DNA of 7,889 nucleotides from Candidatus Gerdarchaeota archaeon (GTDB lineage: Archaea; Asgardarchaeota; Heimdallarchaeia; JABLTI01), in contig JAEORJ010000177.1 in assembly GCA_016840945.1 (NCBI GenBank), positions 1 through 7,889 on the forward strand, written 5' to 3'. The position numbers and the translations under genes were made by a program. This document shows positions 1 through 7,889 of the stretch, piece after piece (positions within the stretch are counted from its first letter, which is position 1; each line of letters opens with the position of its first letter). Below the pieces are notes generated by a model. It was not told where the DNA came from, ran no database searches, and saw only the letters and a program-made list of their open reading frames with translations.

Positions 1-474
1 AAAATTTCGAATTTTAACCAAAGAAAGTTGGAAGGTTCTTATTATTGCAACAGTTGTGATATTTATTACCTTTGTAAAATGGGTTTAGCATTTAAACGAT
101 ATCGTGATAATTCAATGCAACCAATTTGCTCCAAATGTGGAAGATTTATTGAGAAAATTACTTTGAGTTATCAAGATGGTCAAGATGTTAAACCGTTCAA
201 TGGTAGTAGTATATTGGTAATTCGAAAACCAAATAGTGGTAAATATCATATTTTGCAAACAGTAAAAGGATCCTATTTTTCTGATCTAGCAGAAGTATTG
301 CTATATGTGCTTTATACTTTTGGTTCTGATATTTATGATATAGTAAATTATGATACTTTAACTAAACAATATTTTCGTATATATTTTGATAGAATTATTG
401 AAGAAAAGGTTGCAATAAAAAACGACAAACCAACCACAGTAACTGATAGAATAATCTTTACTGGTGTAGATTAA
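1..474 (+). CDS. Zinc-ribbon protein of unknown function, 5' partial
   Basis: I do not recognise this protein as a named family. The frame is open to the first base of the window, so the gene starts upstream; the TTG at 28 is only the first alternative start codon in view and is not a credible start. Counting from base 1 there are 157 residues. Two CxxC knuckles, CNSC (residues 16-19) and CSKC (43-46), about 24 residues apart, suggest one structural zinc ribbon. An extra Cys25 lies between them. The C-terminal part has a beta-strand-like stretch (SSILVIRKP) followed by a likely amphipathic helix (SDLAEVLLYVLYTF) and a polar tail. There is no signal peptide or membrane segment in the visible part. 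The gene ends 37 bp before the convergent DUF302 gene. Zinc binding is inferred from the cysteines only; a nucleic-acid or protein-binding role is possible but unproven. Confidence 0.75.
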   Translation, partial: KISNFNQRKLEGSYYCNSCDIYYLCKMGLAFKRYRDNSMQPICSKCGRFIEKITLSYQDGQDVKPFNGSSILVIRKPNSGKYHILQTVKGSYFSDLAEVLLYVLYTFGSDIYDIVNYDTLTKQYFRIYFDRIIEEKVAIKNDKPTTVTDRIIFTGVD

Positions 475-501
475 ATAAGATTGAATTAATTTTAGGTTCA
501 C

Positions 502-517
502 TTTTAATTAATTAAAA
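502..517. terminator. Palindrome between convergent genes, possible bidirectional terminator
   Basis: TTTTAATTAATTAAAA is a perfect 16-bp palindrome. It covers the stop codon of the minus-strand DUF302 gene and lies 28 bp after the stop of the plus-strand zinc-ribbon gene. It presents a T-rich tract to transcription from either side, as expected of a simple archaeal-type terminator. AT-rich palindromes arise easily by chance at this base composition. Confidence 0.3.
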
Positions 518-907
518 TCGATTCCAAGCACCTAAAATTACCTCTTTTGTAACTTCAATAACAGGTTTCATAGCTTCTTCAGAAGCTAAGCCAACTTCTT
601 TTGCGATAGTCATTATAGATACATGTGAAACAATTATTTTATTATCTTCTTCATAAATAACAAAACTACAAGGATATAGGAGACCCACATTATAAGATGC
701 TTCTAAAGCCATTTTAGCTAATTTGGGATTGCATGCTAATGTCATTGTATATCTAGGATGATTTTCTATACCCAATTTTTTCTTAAATATATCATCTAAT
801 TGTTTAGTAGCTATTAGTGAAAATCCTTCTTCCGCAAGGATTCTTTCAACGTGAGATACCGCTTCATCAAATGGCATAGCAAGTTCTTTCTTCAATACAT
901 TAACCAT
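512..907 (-). CDS. DUF302 family protein
   Basis: This 131-residue protein matches the DUF302 family (PF03625) over nearly its whole length. The family is small, widespread in bacteria and archaea, and of unknown biochemical role. The hallmarks are an N-terminal helix (PFDEAVSHVERILAEEGFS, residues 12-30), the CNPKLA motif with Cys59, and the GLLYPC motif with Cys80, followed by a beta strand (FVIYEEDNKIIVSHV). The two cysteines sit at the usual conserved positions. No signal peptide or membrane segment is present, so a cytoplasmic location is likely. The ATG at 907 puts the family's first helix close to the N-terminus. GGTGA lies 4 nt before it and could help initiation. The gene lies 80 bp after the MscS gene on the same strand but has its own TATA-like box, so co-transcription is uncertain. 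Confidence 0.88.
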   Translation of the reverse strand: MVNVLKKELAMPFDEAVSHVERILAEEGFSLIATKQLDDIFKKKLGIENHPRYTMTLACNPKLAKMALEASYNVGLLYPCSFVIYEEDNKIIVSHVSIMTIAKEVGLASEEAMKPVIEVTKEVILGAWNRF

Positions 908-936
908 AAAGTCACCATTTATAACATATGAAGCAA

Positions 937-947
937 ATTAATAAAAA
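937..947 (-). promoter_or_regulatory. TATA-like box for the DUF302 gene
   Basis: Read on the minus strand this is TTTTTATTAAT, 30-40 bp before the DUF302 start codon, which suggests a transcript with a leader of only a few bases. A second AT-rich element, TTATAAAT (917-924), is too close to the start to serve as box A. Confidence 0.4.
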
Positions 948-987
948 GACATTGCTTGAATAAATAAAATATTAATGAAATGCAAGT

Positions 988-1875
988 TTATTTTTTATTA
1001 TCATTTCGTGCTTTAACTTTATCATATTCTTCCATTACATCTTCAAGAAATTCAGCTGGTATGGTAAAATAATCATCAACAAAATCAAAAACAAAAGAGA
1101 CTTCATATTTTCTAAGTAAATTAGTTACCTCTATTAATTCATATCTAATATCAATCACTCTTTCTGGAGTATATTTATCAATGATTTTTTTGAACACTCC
1201 TGCTAATTGTTTTGTAGTTAAATCGTAATTAAAAGCGGGATAAATGGTATAGGTTTTGGATATTCGGTCTGTACCAAATTTTACTATCTTGCTTGATGAA
1301 ATTTCTCTATTAGTTACTAAAATCGTTCGATCATTTCTCGATTGTATTTTAGTATAATTGATTGTAACCTCTGTAACAATACCTTCAGAATCACCAATTT
1401 GAACATAATCACCTAAACTGAAAGGTCGTGATAATAGAACTGTAAAACCAGCAATGATATTTCCAATTGTTTGGGTTGAGGATAAACCTAAAGCAGCACC
1501 AAAGATTGCAGTAATAGTTATACCTAATTCTTCAGGCAATCCACCAAAAGCAGTTACTAAACCAACCCCTGTTATAACTATAAACAAACGACCTATGAAA
1601 GCTATTCCATTAATGACTTCATCTGCCCATTCATTTTTTCTACCAAATTTTCTTATTAGTCGTGTACTTAAACGTTCTATGATAACAGTGAAAATAAGCA
1701 AAATTAAAATGACAGCAATAGCCATTATGATTCTGTAACCATTTTCTTTAAAATAATTCAAAATATCATTCCAAACATCTTGAAAAAATGCCTTGAAATT
1801 ATCTAAACTTTCACCTAGTGTTATAAGATCACTTTTACTTCCTATTGGTAGACTATTTAGATGTAAAATAGGCAT
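988..1875 (-). CDS. MscS-family mechanosensitive ion channel
   Basis: This 295-residue protein is a small-conductance mechanosensitive channel of the MscS type (PF00924), close in length to E. coli MscS (286). These channels open under membrane tension and release solutes during hypo-osmotic shock. An amphipathic N-terminal stretch (residues 20-45) precedes TM1 (about 48-67) and TM2 (about 89-110). The pore-lining TM3 (about 117-149) has the glycine/alanine-rich run ITAIFGAALGLSSTQTIGN ending in IIAGFTVLLSRPF. The soluble beta domain opens with the family signature RPFSLGDYVQIGDSEGIVTEV (150-170) and continues through TKIQSRNDRTILVTNREI. The C-terminal alpha/beta domain runs from about 205 to the charged end. 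Subunits should form a heptamer in the cytoplasmic membrane. The ATG at 1875 is preceded by a TATA-like box and has no Shine-Dalgarno sequence. Which ions pass cannot be read from the sequence. Confidence 0.95.
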   Translation of the reverse strand: MPILHLNSLPIGSKSDLITLGESLDNFKAFFQDVWNDILNYFKENGYRIIMAIAVILILLIFTVIIERLSTRLIRKFGRKNEWADEVINGIAFIGRLFIVITGVGLVTAFGGLPEELGITITAIFGAALGLSSTQTIGNIIAGFTVLLSRPFSLGDYVQIGDSEGIVTEVTINYTKIQSRNDRTILVTNREISSSKIVKFGTDRISKTYTIYPAFNYDLTTKQLAGVFKKIIDKYTPERVIDIRYELIEVTNLLRKYEVSFVFDFVDDYFTIPAEFLEDVMEEYDKVKARNDNKK

Positions 1876-1900
1876 AATTTTAACTCTCGCAGTATAGTAG

Positions 1901-1910
1901 TTTTATATCA
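1901..1910 (-). promoter_or_regulatory. TATA-like box for the MscS gene
   Basis: On the minus strand this reads TGATATAAAA and lies 26-35 bp before the ATG at 1875, the spacing expected for an archaeal leaderless transcript. It shares a 93-bp gap with the divergent acetyltransferase promoter. Confidence 0.5.
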
Positions 1911-1932
1911 ATTTTAAAAATCTTTTTAGTGT

Positions 1933-1950
1933 TATAATAGTTTAATTAAA
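1933..1950 (+). promoter_or_regulatory. TATA-like box region for the acetyltransferase
   Basis: Two overlapping candidates are present: TATAAT (1933-1938) and TTTAATTAAA (1941-1950). The second lies 19-28 bp before the ATG at 1969 and would give a leaderless mRNA; the first would give a leader of a few bases. There is no Shine-Dalgarno sequence in the gap. Confidence 0.45.
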
Positions 1951-1968
1951 GATTAGTGATAAATATAG

Positions 1969-2520
1969 ATGTTTGAAGGTAAAAAAACTCGTTTACGAGC
2001 ATTAGAAATTACTGATCTTGAAGAAATAATGAAATTCTGGAATATTATTGATCTTAGAAGAGAGCTTGGTCCTATTACACCTAATTCTAAAAAAGAACGT
2101 GAAGATTGGATTAAACAATCATGGGAAGATAAAAACGCAGGTAGAGGATATACTTTTGCTATTGAAGATAAAGAGACAAAAGCATTCCTTGGACATGCAA
2201 GCCTCAAAGGAGTAAGACCTATTAATCGTTCAGCAACAGCAACTATTGCTATCTACAATAAAGAAAATCGAGGGAAGGGTTATGGATCTGATGCCTTGAA
2301 GGTTCTCTTACACTTTGGTTTTGATTACTTGAATTTGCATAGAATCGCTTTGAATGTTTTTGAGACAAATAAGCCTGCGATACACGTTTATGAAAAAATT
2401 GGTTTTACAAAAGTTGGTATTCATCGAGAGACTGATTTCGTTGAAGGTAAATATGTAAATGATGTTGTTATGGATATGTTAGAAGATGAATGGAGAAGTA
2501 AATACAAGAACGAGTTCTAA
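1969..2520 (+). CDS. GNAT-family N-acetyltransferase (RimJ/RimL/SpeG-like)
   Basis: This 183-residue protein is a GNAT acetyltransferase of the Acetyltransf_3 type (PF13302). The group includes the ribosomal-protein acetylases RimJ/RimL and the spermidine acetylase SpeG, and uses acetyl-CoA to acetylate a primary amine. The N-terminus has the group's typical opening LRALEITDLEEIMKFWN (residues 9-25). The acetyl-CoA pyrophosphate-binding loop is RGKGYGSDAL (101-110), following the strand ATIAIY. Next come LNLHRIALNVFETNKPAIHVYEKIGF (121-146) and HRETDFVEGKYVNDVVMDML (152-171), the normal C-terminal half. It is probably a soluble cytoplasmic enzyme. The substrate cannot be named: the overall pattern resembles both SpeG and RimJ/RimL, and no neighbour points to a substrate. 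Its stop codon overlaps that of the convergent coiled-coil gene. Confidence 0.93.
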   Translation: MFEGKKTRLRALEITDLEEIMKFWNIIDLRRELGPITPNSKKEREDWIKQSWEDKNAGRGYTFAIEDKETKAFLGHASLKGVRPINRSATATIAIYNKENRGKGYGSDALKVLLHFGFDYLNLHRIALNVFETNKPAIHVYEKIGFTKVGIHRETDFVEGKYVNDVVMDMLEDEWRSKYKNEF

Positions 2521-2729
2521 TCTTCCTTACTATATTGTTGACCAACGATTTTAATGAGTTTATCTAGTTTCTGCTCTAATCGATTCACTTGTTGAATCAA
2601 TTGTTCAATTTCAACTCGCTCCATACCAAAAATAGTAGTATCTTCTTTAAATTCATTAAATTTAGCAAGCAATTTTGAAAATGCTTGCTCAAAATCTCTA
2701 CGTTTTTTTGTGTTATCTATATCTTCCAT
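2517..2729 (-). CDS. Small coiled-coil protein of unknown function
   Basis: The 70-residue product is not a family I recognise. The C-terminal half (residues 39-62) is a clear coiled coil: hydrophobic residues I41, L44/I45, V48, L51, L55, L58/I59 and V62 follow 3-4 spacing, and the intervening positions are charged or Gln. The N-terminal half (RRDFEQAFSKLLAKFNEF, 10-27) is also likely helical, separated by a short break containing TTIFGM. The protein has no cysteine, signal peptide or membrane segment. It would plausibly form a dimer or an adaptor. Reality is supported by a well-placed TATA box before the ATG at 2729 and by tight convergence with the acetyltransferase, sharing CTAA at 2517-2520. 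Its promoter is back-to-back with that of the putative structured RNA. Confidence 0.72.
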   Translation of the reverse strand: MEDIDNTKKRRDFEQAFSKLLAKFNEFKEDTTIFGMERVEIEQLIQQVNRLEQKLDKLIKIVGQQYSKED

Positions 2730-2750
2730 ACAATAATATTATACTAAGTA

Positions 2751-2758
2751 GTTTATAA
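2751..2758 (-). promoter_or_regulatory. TATA-like box for the coiled-coil gene
   Basis: On the minus strand this reads TTATAAAC, 22-29 bp before the ATG at 2729. The spacing fits a leaderless archaeal transcript and supports the 70-residue ORF being expressed. Confidence 0.5.
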
Positions 2759-2776
2759 CCATTAATACTCACTTAG

Positions 2777-2784
2777 TTTTAATA
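2777..2784 (+). promoter_or_regulatory. TATA-like box before the putative structured RNA
   Basis: TTTTAATA sits 20-27 bp before the first base of the first hairpin (2804), the usual box A to start-site distance. It faces away from the coiled-coil gene's TATA box, so 2730-2803 could be a divergent promoter. The surrounding A-run makes the exact box uncertain. Confidence 0.35.
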
Positions 2785-2803
2785 AAAAAAATAGGTGGGT
2801 TAA

Positions 2804-2984
2804 GAGATGGACCGTTGAAGGAAGGATAACACAGCCCATCTCATTCTTTAGCCGGAGAATTTTTTGCTAAAGAAGCGTGACGATTTACTAAGCTGACCAA
2901 TTAGTGCTTGTTGAATCAACAAGTGGCCAAACATTTAGTAGTAAAGTAATAGTATTTATTTCTCCAGCTTCTTAGCTGTTTTTT
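2804..2984 (+). ncRNA. Putative structured RNA of unknown family
   Basis: There is no plus-strand ORF here, yet 2791-2930 is about 42% GC (59 of 140 by hand count), while 2731-2790 and 3241-3300 are about 17-22%. Three hairpins follow in series. H1 pairs GAGATGG (2804-2810) with CCATCTC (2836-2842) around a purine-rich loop. H2 pairs TTCTTTAGC (2844-2852) with GCTAAAGAA (2866-2874), nine perfect pairs. H3 pairs TTACTAA (2885-2891) with TTAGTAG (2935-2941), then TGACCA (2894-2899) with TGGCCA (2924-2929, one A-C mismatch), capped by CTTGTTG-AAT-CAACAAG (2907-2923). A small hairpin CAGCT-TCTT-AGCTG (2965-2978) followed by T6 (2979-2984) closes the unit like an intrinsic terminator. I found none of the signatures of SRP RNA, RNase P RNA, tRNA or box C/D RNA. 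Hairpins exist on both strands, so the strand rests on the TATA box and the T-run. This is an inference without expression or conservation data. Confidence 0.42.
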
Positions 2985-3226
2985 CTGCTGTGATTTTGAT
3001 TGTAAGCTTATTATGATTTGGACTTTCTGAAACACTTACTCGTGATCTGCATTTTTTTATCCATTGAGAATAAACGACGTCTGCTTGAGTTGAAATAGTG
3101 ATATCCATAGTTTCTGTTATTGAATTAGAGAGTTAGGGAAACTTGTAAACAGCATTTTATCTTGCTATTTTTTTCAGTGAAAATCTTGTTGATTATTTTT
3201 TCAACCATTGGTTATTCCTTCCTTCA
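2816..3226. repeat. Long-range inverted repeat flanking the gene-poor region
   Basis: TGAAGGAAGGATAAC (2816-2830) recurs as its reverse complement GTTATTCCTTCCTTCA (3211-3226), matching except for one extra base. The arms are about 380 bp apart and enclose most of the putative RNA and the small minus-strand ORF. They could close a long RNA helix, be two opposed protein-binding sites, or be the ends of a decayed element. The bases immediately outside the arms do not form a target-site duplication. Confidence 0.45.
2956..3108 (-). CDS. Small ORF with weak Pcc1-like pattern
   Basis: An ATG at 3108 opens a 50-codon frame ending in TAA at 2956. The predicted product has the order strand (MDITIST), helix (ADVVYSQWIKK), strand (RSRVSVSES) and strand (KLTIKITAEKTAKKLEK). 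This recalls the first part of Pcc1, the small dimerising subunit of the archaeal KEOPS tRNA-modification complex, including its RSRV and IKI-AE segments. Genuine Pcc1 proteins are about 75-90 residues and end in a helix with an LRxxLNSxLRW-like pattern, which is absent here. The other two frames downstream do not supply it. The upstream DNA shows no clear TATA box or ribosome binding site. It may be a truncated relic, a short genuine protein, or a chance frame overlapping the putative RNA's terminator. Confidence 0.3.
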   Translation of the reverse strand: MDITISTQADVVYSQWIKKCRSRVSVSESPNHNKLTIKITAEKTAKKLEK

Positions 3227-3387
3227 GATTACCTTGCAAATGACGAAAAGTTGTTTATCGATGTTCTGTTTGTTAAATATAAATGGTTATTTTTTATATT
3301 AAAGCGTTGTAGAAATTCTATTCAGTATTTATAGAAGAAAAATCAATAATTCTGGTGAATTTATCCGCACTTTTTTTAAATAGAGGT
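3227..3387. other. AT-rich non-coding stretch, no recognised feature
   Basis: Between the right arm of the inverted repeat and the lacZ terminator I see only short stop-interrupted frames (20 residues or fewer on the plus strand) and AT-rich low-complexity DNA. That includes an 8-bp inverted AATATAAA/TTTATATT pair near 3276-3300. I recognise no gene, RNA or mobile-element feature. Confidence 0.6.
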
Positions 3388-6668
<3,281 letters not shown>

Positions 6669-6738
6669 TTATTTAGTGAATTCTTAAAGCTTTCTAATTT
6701 TCATATTTTTGCTTGAAACAGTAAAAATGAAAAATAAA

Positions 6739-6746
6739 TATAAATT
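6739..6746 (+). promoter_or_regulatory. TATA-like box for the phosphodiesterase gene
   Basis: TATAAATT lies 27-34 bp before the ATG at 6773 and implies a leaderless or very short-leader transcript. It is back-to-back with the lacZ promoter in a 176-bp gap. Confidence 0.45.
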
Positions 6747-6772
6747 AAAACGTAAAAGTAAATTGATAAAAA

Positions 6773-7889
6773 ATGACTGAACAGCTAAATGAGAAACAAC
6801 AACCAGGAAAATATAAGCAAATTTGGTTAATTTTTTATGGTATTTTCTTTGTTAATTTATTTATTTTTACTTTAATAACTCTGTTAATGAAACCACTTTG
6901 GTATGACATTAATAATTATTTAATAAGTATAATTGATGTAGAAACGAATTGGTTTGCAAGTATATTTGCACTAACCGTACTTGTCTGTGCTTATAGTGCT
7001 TTTTTAGTAACATTCTATCTTATAAAAAGAATAAAGATTGGTATAACCAAACCACATTTAGCTAATAGAATTATTCCCTTTCCAATTCTCTTAATCTGGA
7101 ATTTCATGTTATATCTTCTAATAACTGAATCAGGGGAAGAAATATCAATTGTTCGAACACAATTAGAGAATTATAGCCCAATTATTTGGTTAATTATAAT
7201 TACTGGGCTAAGTGCAAGTTTACTAGTTCTTATTCCTAAATTAAGAAAAATATGGAATAGTACAATTAAAAACAATCCTAGAAATATCACATTAGCAATT
7301 TTCATTTCAATGTTATTTCTAACATTCTTCATATTACCTATTGTTATTGTACCATCAAATGTAGTAAACCCATTACCAGATAAACCTAAATTAATTGCTC
7401 ATCGAGGGGCATCTCATTTAGCACCAGAAAATACCATTGCAGCAGGTGAACAAGCAATTGCTTGGGGAGCTTATGGTTGGGAGGTAGATATTAGGATAAG
7501 TTATGATGGTATACTATTTTTAATGCATGATGATAATTTAAAAAGAACTACCAACGTAGAAGAAATTTTCCCAACAAGAATATATGAACCAGCAGAGAAT
7601 TTCACCTTTGCTGAATTACGAACTTTAGATGCAGGTTCTTGGTTTACTGAAAATGATCCATATAATACTATTACCAAAGGGATTGTTTCCCAGACTCTAG
7701 CTAATTCGTATATTGGTGAGAAAATTCCTAGCTTAGCAGAGGTAATCAATTTAACCCGAGATAATGATTTAGTAATTGATATAGACTATAAACAACCTAT
7801 GAGCACTCATCCATTTTATCATTCTTATTATGATTTAATACTAACACAATTGAATAATTCTGGTCTTAATGAAAAAATATTCATTAGCT
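6773..7889 (+). CDS. Membrane-anchored glycerophosphodiester phosphodiesterase, 3' partial
   Basis: The frame from the ATG at 6773 stays open to the window edge (372 complete codons), so the C-terminus is missing. The first 200 residues carry about five membrane segments (near 17-39, 61-83, 101-117, 136-155 and 172-193). Basic loops (KRIKIGITKPH, KLRKIW) put the N-terminus inside and the catalytic domain outside. A GDPD domain (PF03009) begins at about 206 with LIAHRGASHLAPENT. It has the catalytic His210-Arg211, the metal ligands Glu237 and Asp239 in EVDIRISYDG, and His252 in LMHDDNLKRTT. A later IDIDYK (335-340) fits the next conserved strand. GDPD enzymes hydrolyse glycerophosphodiesters to glycerol 3-phosphate and an alcohol; a membrane form may act on lipids or lipid-derived headgroups. 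The substrate is unknown. It is transcribed divergently from lacZ, with no functional link evident. Confidence 0.9.
   Translation, partial: MTEQLNEKQQPGKYKQIWLIFYGIFFVNLFIFTLITLLMKPLWYDINNYLISIIDVETNWFASIFALTVLVCAYSAFLVTFYLIKRIKIGITKPHLANRIIPFPILLIWNFMLYLLITESGEEISIVRTQLENYSPIIWLIIITGLSASLLVLIPKLRKIWNSTIKNNPRNITLAIFISMLFLTFFILPIVIVPSNVVNPLPDKPKLIAHRGASHLAPENTIAAGEQAIAWGAYGWEVDIRISYDGILFLMHDDNLKRTTNVEEIFPTRIYEPAENFTFAELRTLDAGSWFTENDPYNTITKGIVSQTLANSYIGEKIPSLAEVINLTRDNDLVIDIDYKQPMSTHPFYHSYYDLILTQLNNSGLNEKIFIS

Noticed and set aside
28..30. TTG as the start of the zinc-ribbon gene
   Set aside because: The frame is open to base 1 and there is no promoter or ribosome site before it, so the gene is better read as truncated by the window edge.
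1454..1738. 94-residue plus-strand ORF
   Set aside because: It is antisense to the MscS membrane domain, and its composition is what the reverse complement of hydrophobic codons gives.
1953..2207. 84-residue minus-strand ORF
   Set aside because: It is a shadow of the acetyltransferase gene, with no recognisable domain.
2885..2941. tRNA gene
   Set aside because: The CTTGTTG-AAT-CAACAAG hairpin resembles a T-arm, but the loop does not match TTCRANY and no acceptor or anticodon stems fit around it.
2804..2984. RNase P RNA or SRP RNA
   Set aside because: GAAGGAAGG loosely recalls RNase P conserved region I and the SRP helix 8 purines. The matching ACAGAA/GGCTTA partner and the SRP S-domain motif are both missing.
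3125..3208. 27-codon minus-strand ORF after GGAAGG
   Set aside because: It has a Shine-Dalgarno-like sequence, but the other genes here do not use one. The product is very short and featureless, and the purine tract is better explained as the inverted-repeat arm.
6727..6780. 17-codon upstream ORF before the phosphodiesterase gene
   Set aside because: It lies over the TATA box, so it would not be on the mRNA; the Lys-rich product reflects A-rich DNA.
7501..7749. 82-residue minus-strand ORF
   Set aside because: It is antisense to the GDPD catalytic domain.

Overview
The window is AT-rich and gene-dense and looks archaeal. Intact genes have no convincing Shine-Dalgarno sequence. Most have a TATA-like element 20-40 bp before the start codon, and short AT-rich promoter gaps separate divergent genes, which fits leaderless or short-leader transcripts. 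A low-GC archaeon (the Asgard group is one possibility) is my best guess, but no gene here fixes the lineage and a bacterium is not excluded.

Layout. At 1-474 (+) is the 3' part of a zinc-ribbon protein of unknown function. It converges on a DUF302-family gene (512-907, -), which follows an MscS-type mechanosensitive channel (988-1875, -). A divergent promoter gap separates the channel from a GNAT acetyltransferase (1969-2520, +). The acetyltransferase converges on a 70-residue coiled-coil protein (2517-2729, -), and the two stop codons overlap. From 2730 to 3419 there is no long ORF. This stretch holds the most unusual content: a local GC-rich island (about 42% against about 20% in its flanks) with three consecutive hairpins, a possible pseudoknot, a TATA-like element before it and a hairpin plus T6 at its end. 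I propose an undescribed structured RNA of about 180 nt on the + strand. A 50-codon minus-strand ORF with weak resemblance to the KEOPS subunit Pcc1 overlaps its end. A full-length LacZ-type GH2 beta-galactosidase occupies 3420-6596 (-). Its promoter contains a perfect 10-bp inverted repeat, and its stop codon lies in the loop of a terminator-like hairpin. Divergent from it is a membrane-anchored glycerophosphodiester phosphodiesterase (6773 to the window end, +), cut off at the 3' edge.

The genes do not form one pathway. Envelope themes recur (mechanosensitive channel, membrane phosphodiesterase), and the beta-galactosidase stands alone, with no sugar transporter or dedicated regulator in view. 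The sites most worth following up are the putative RNA locus and the lacZ promoter.
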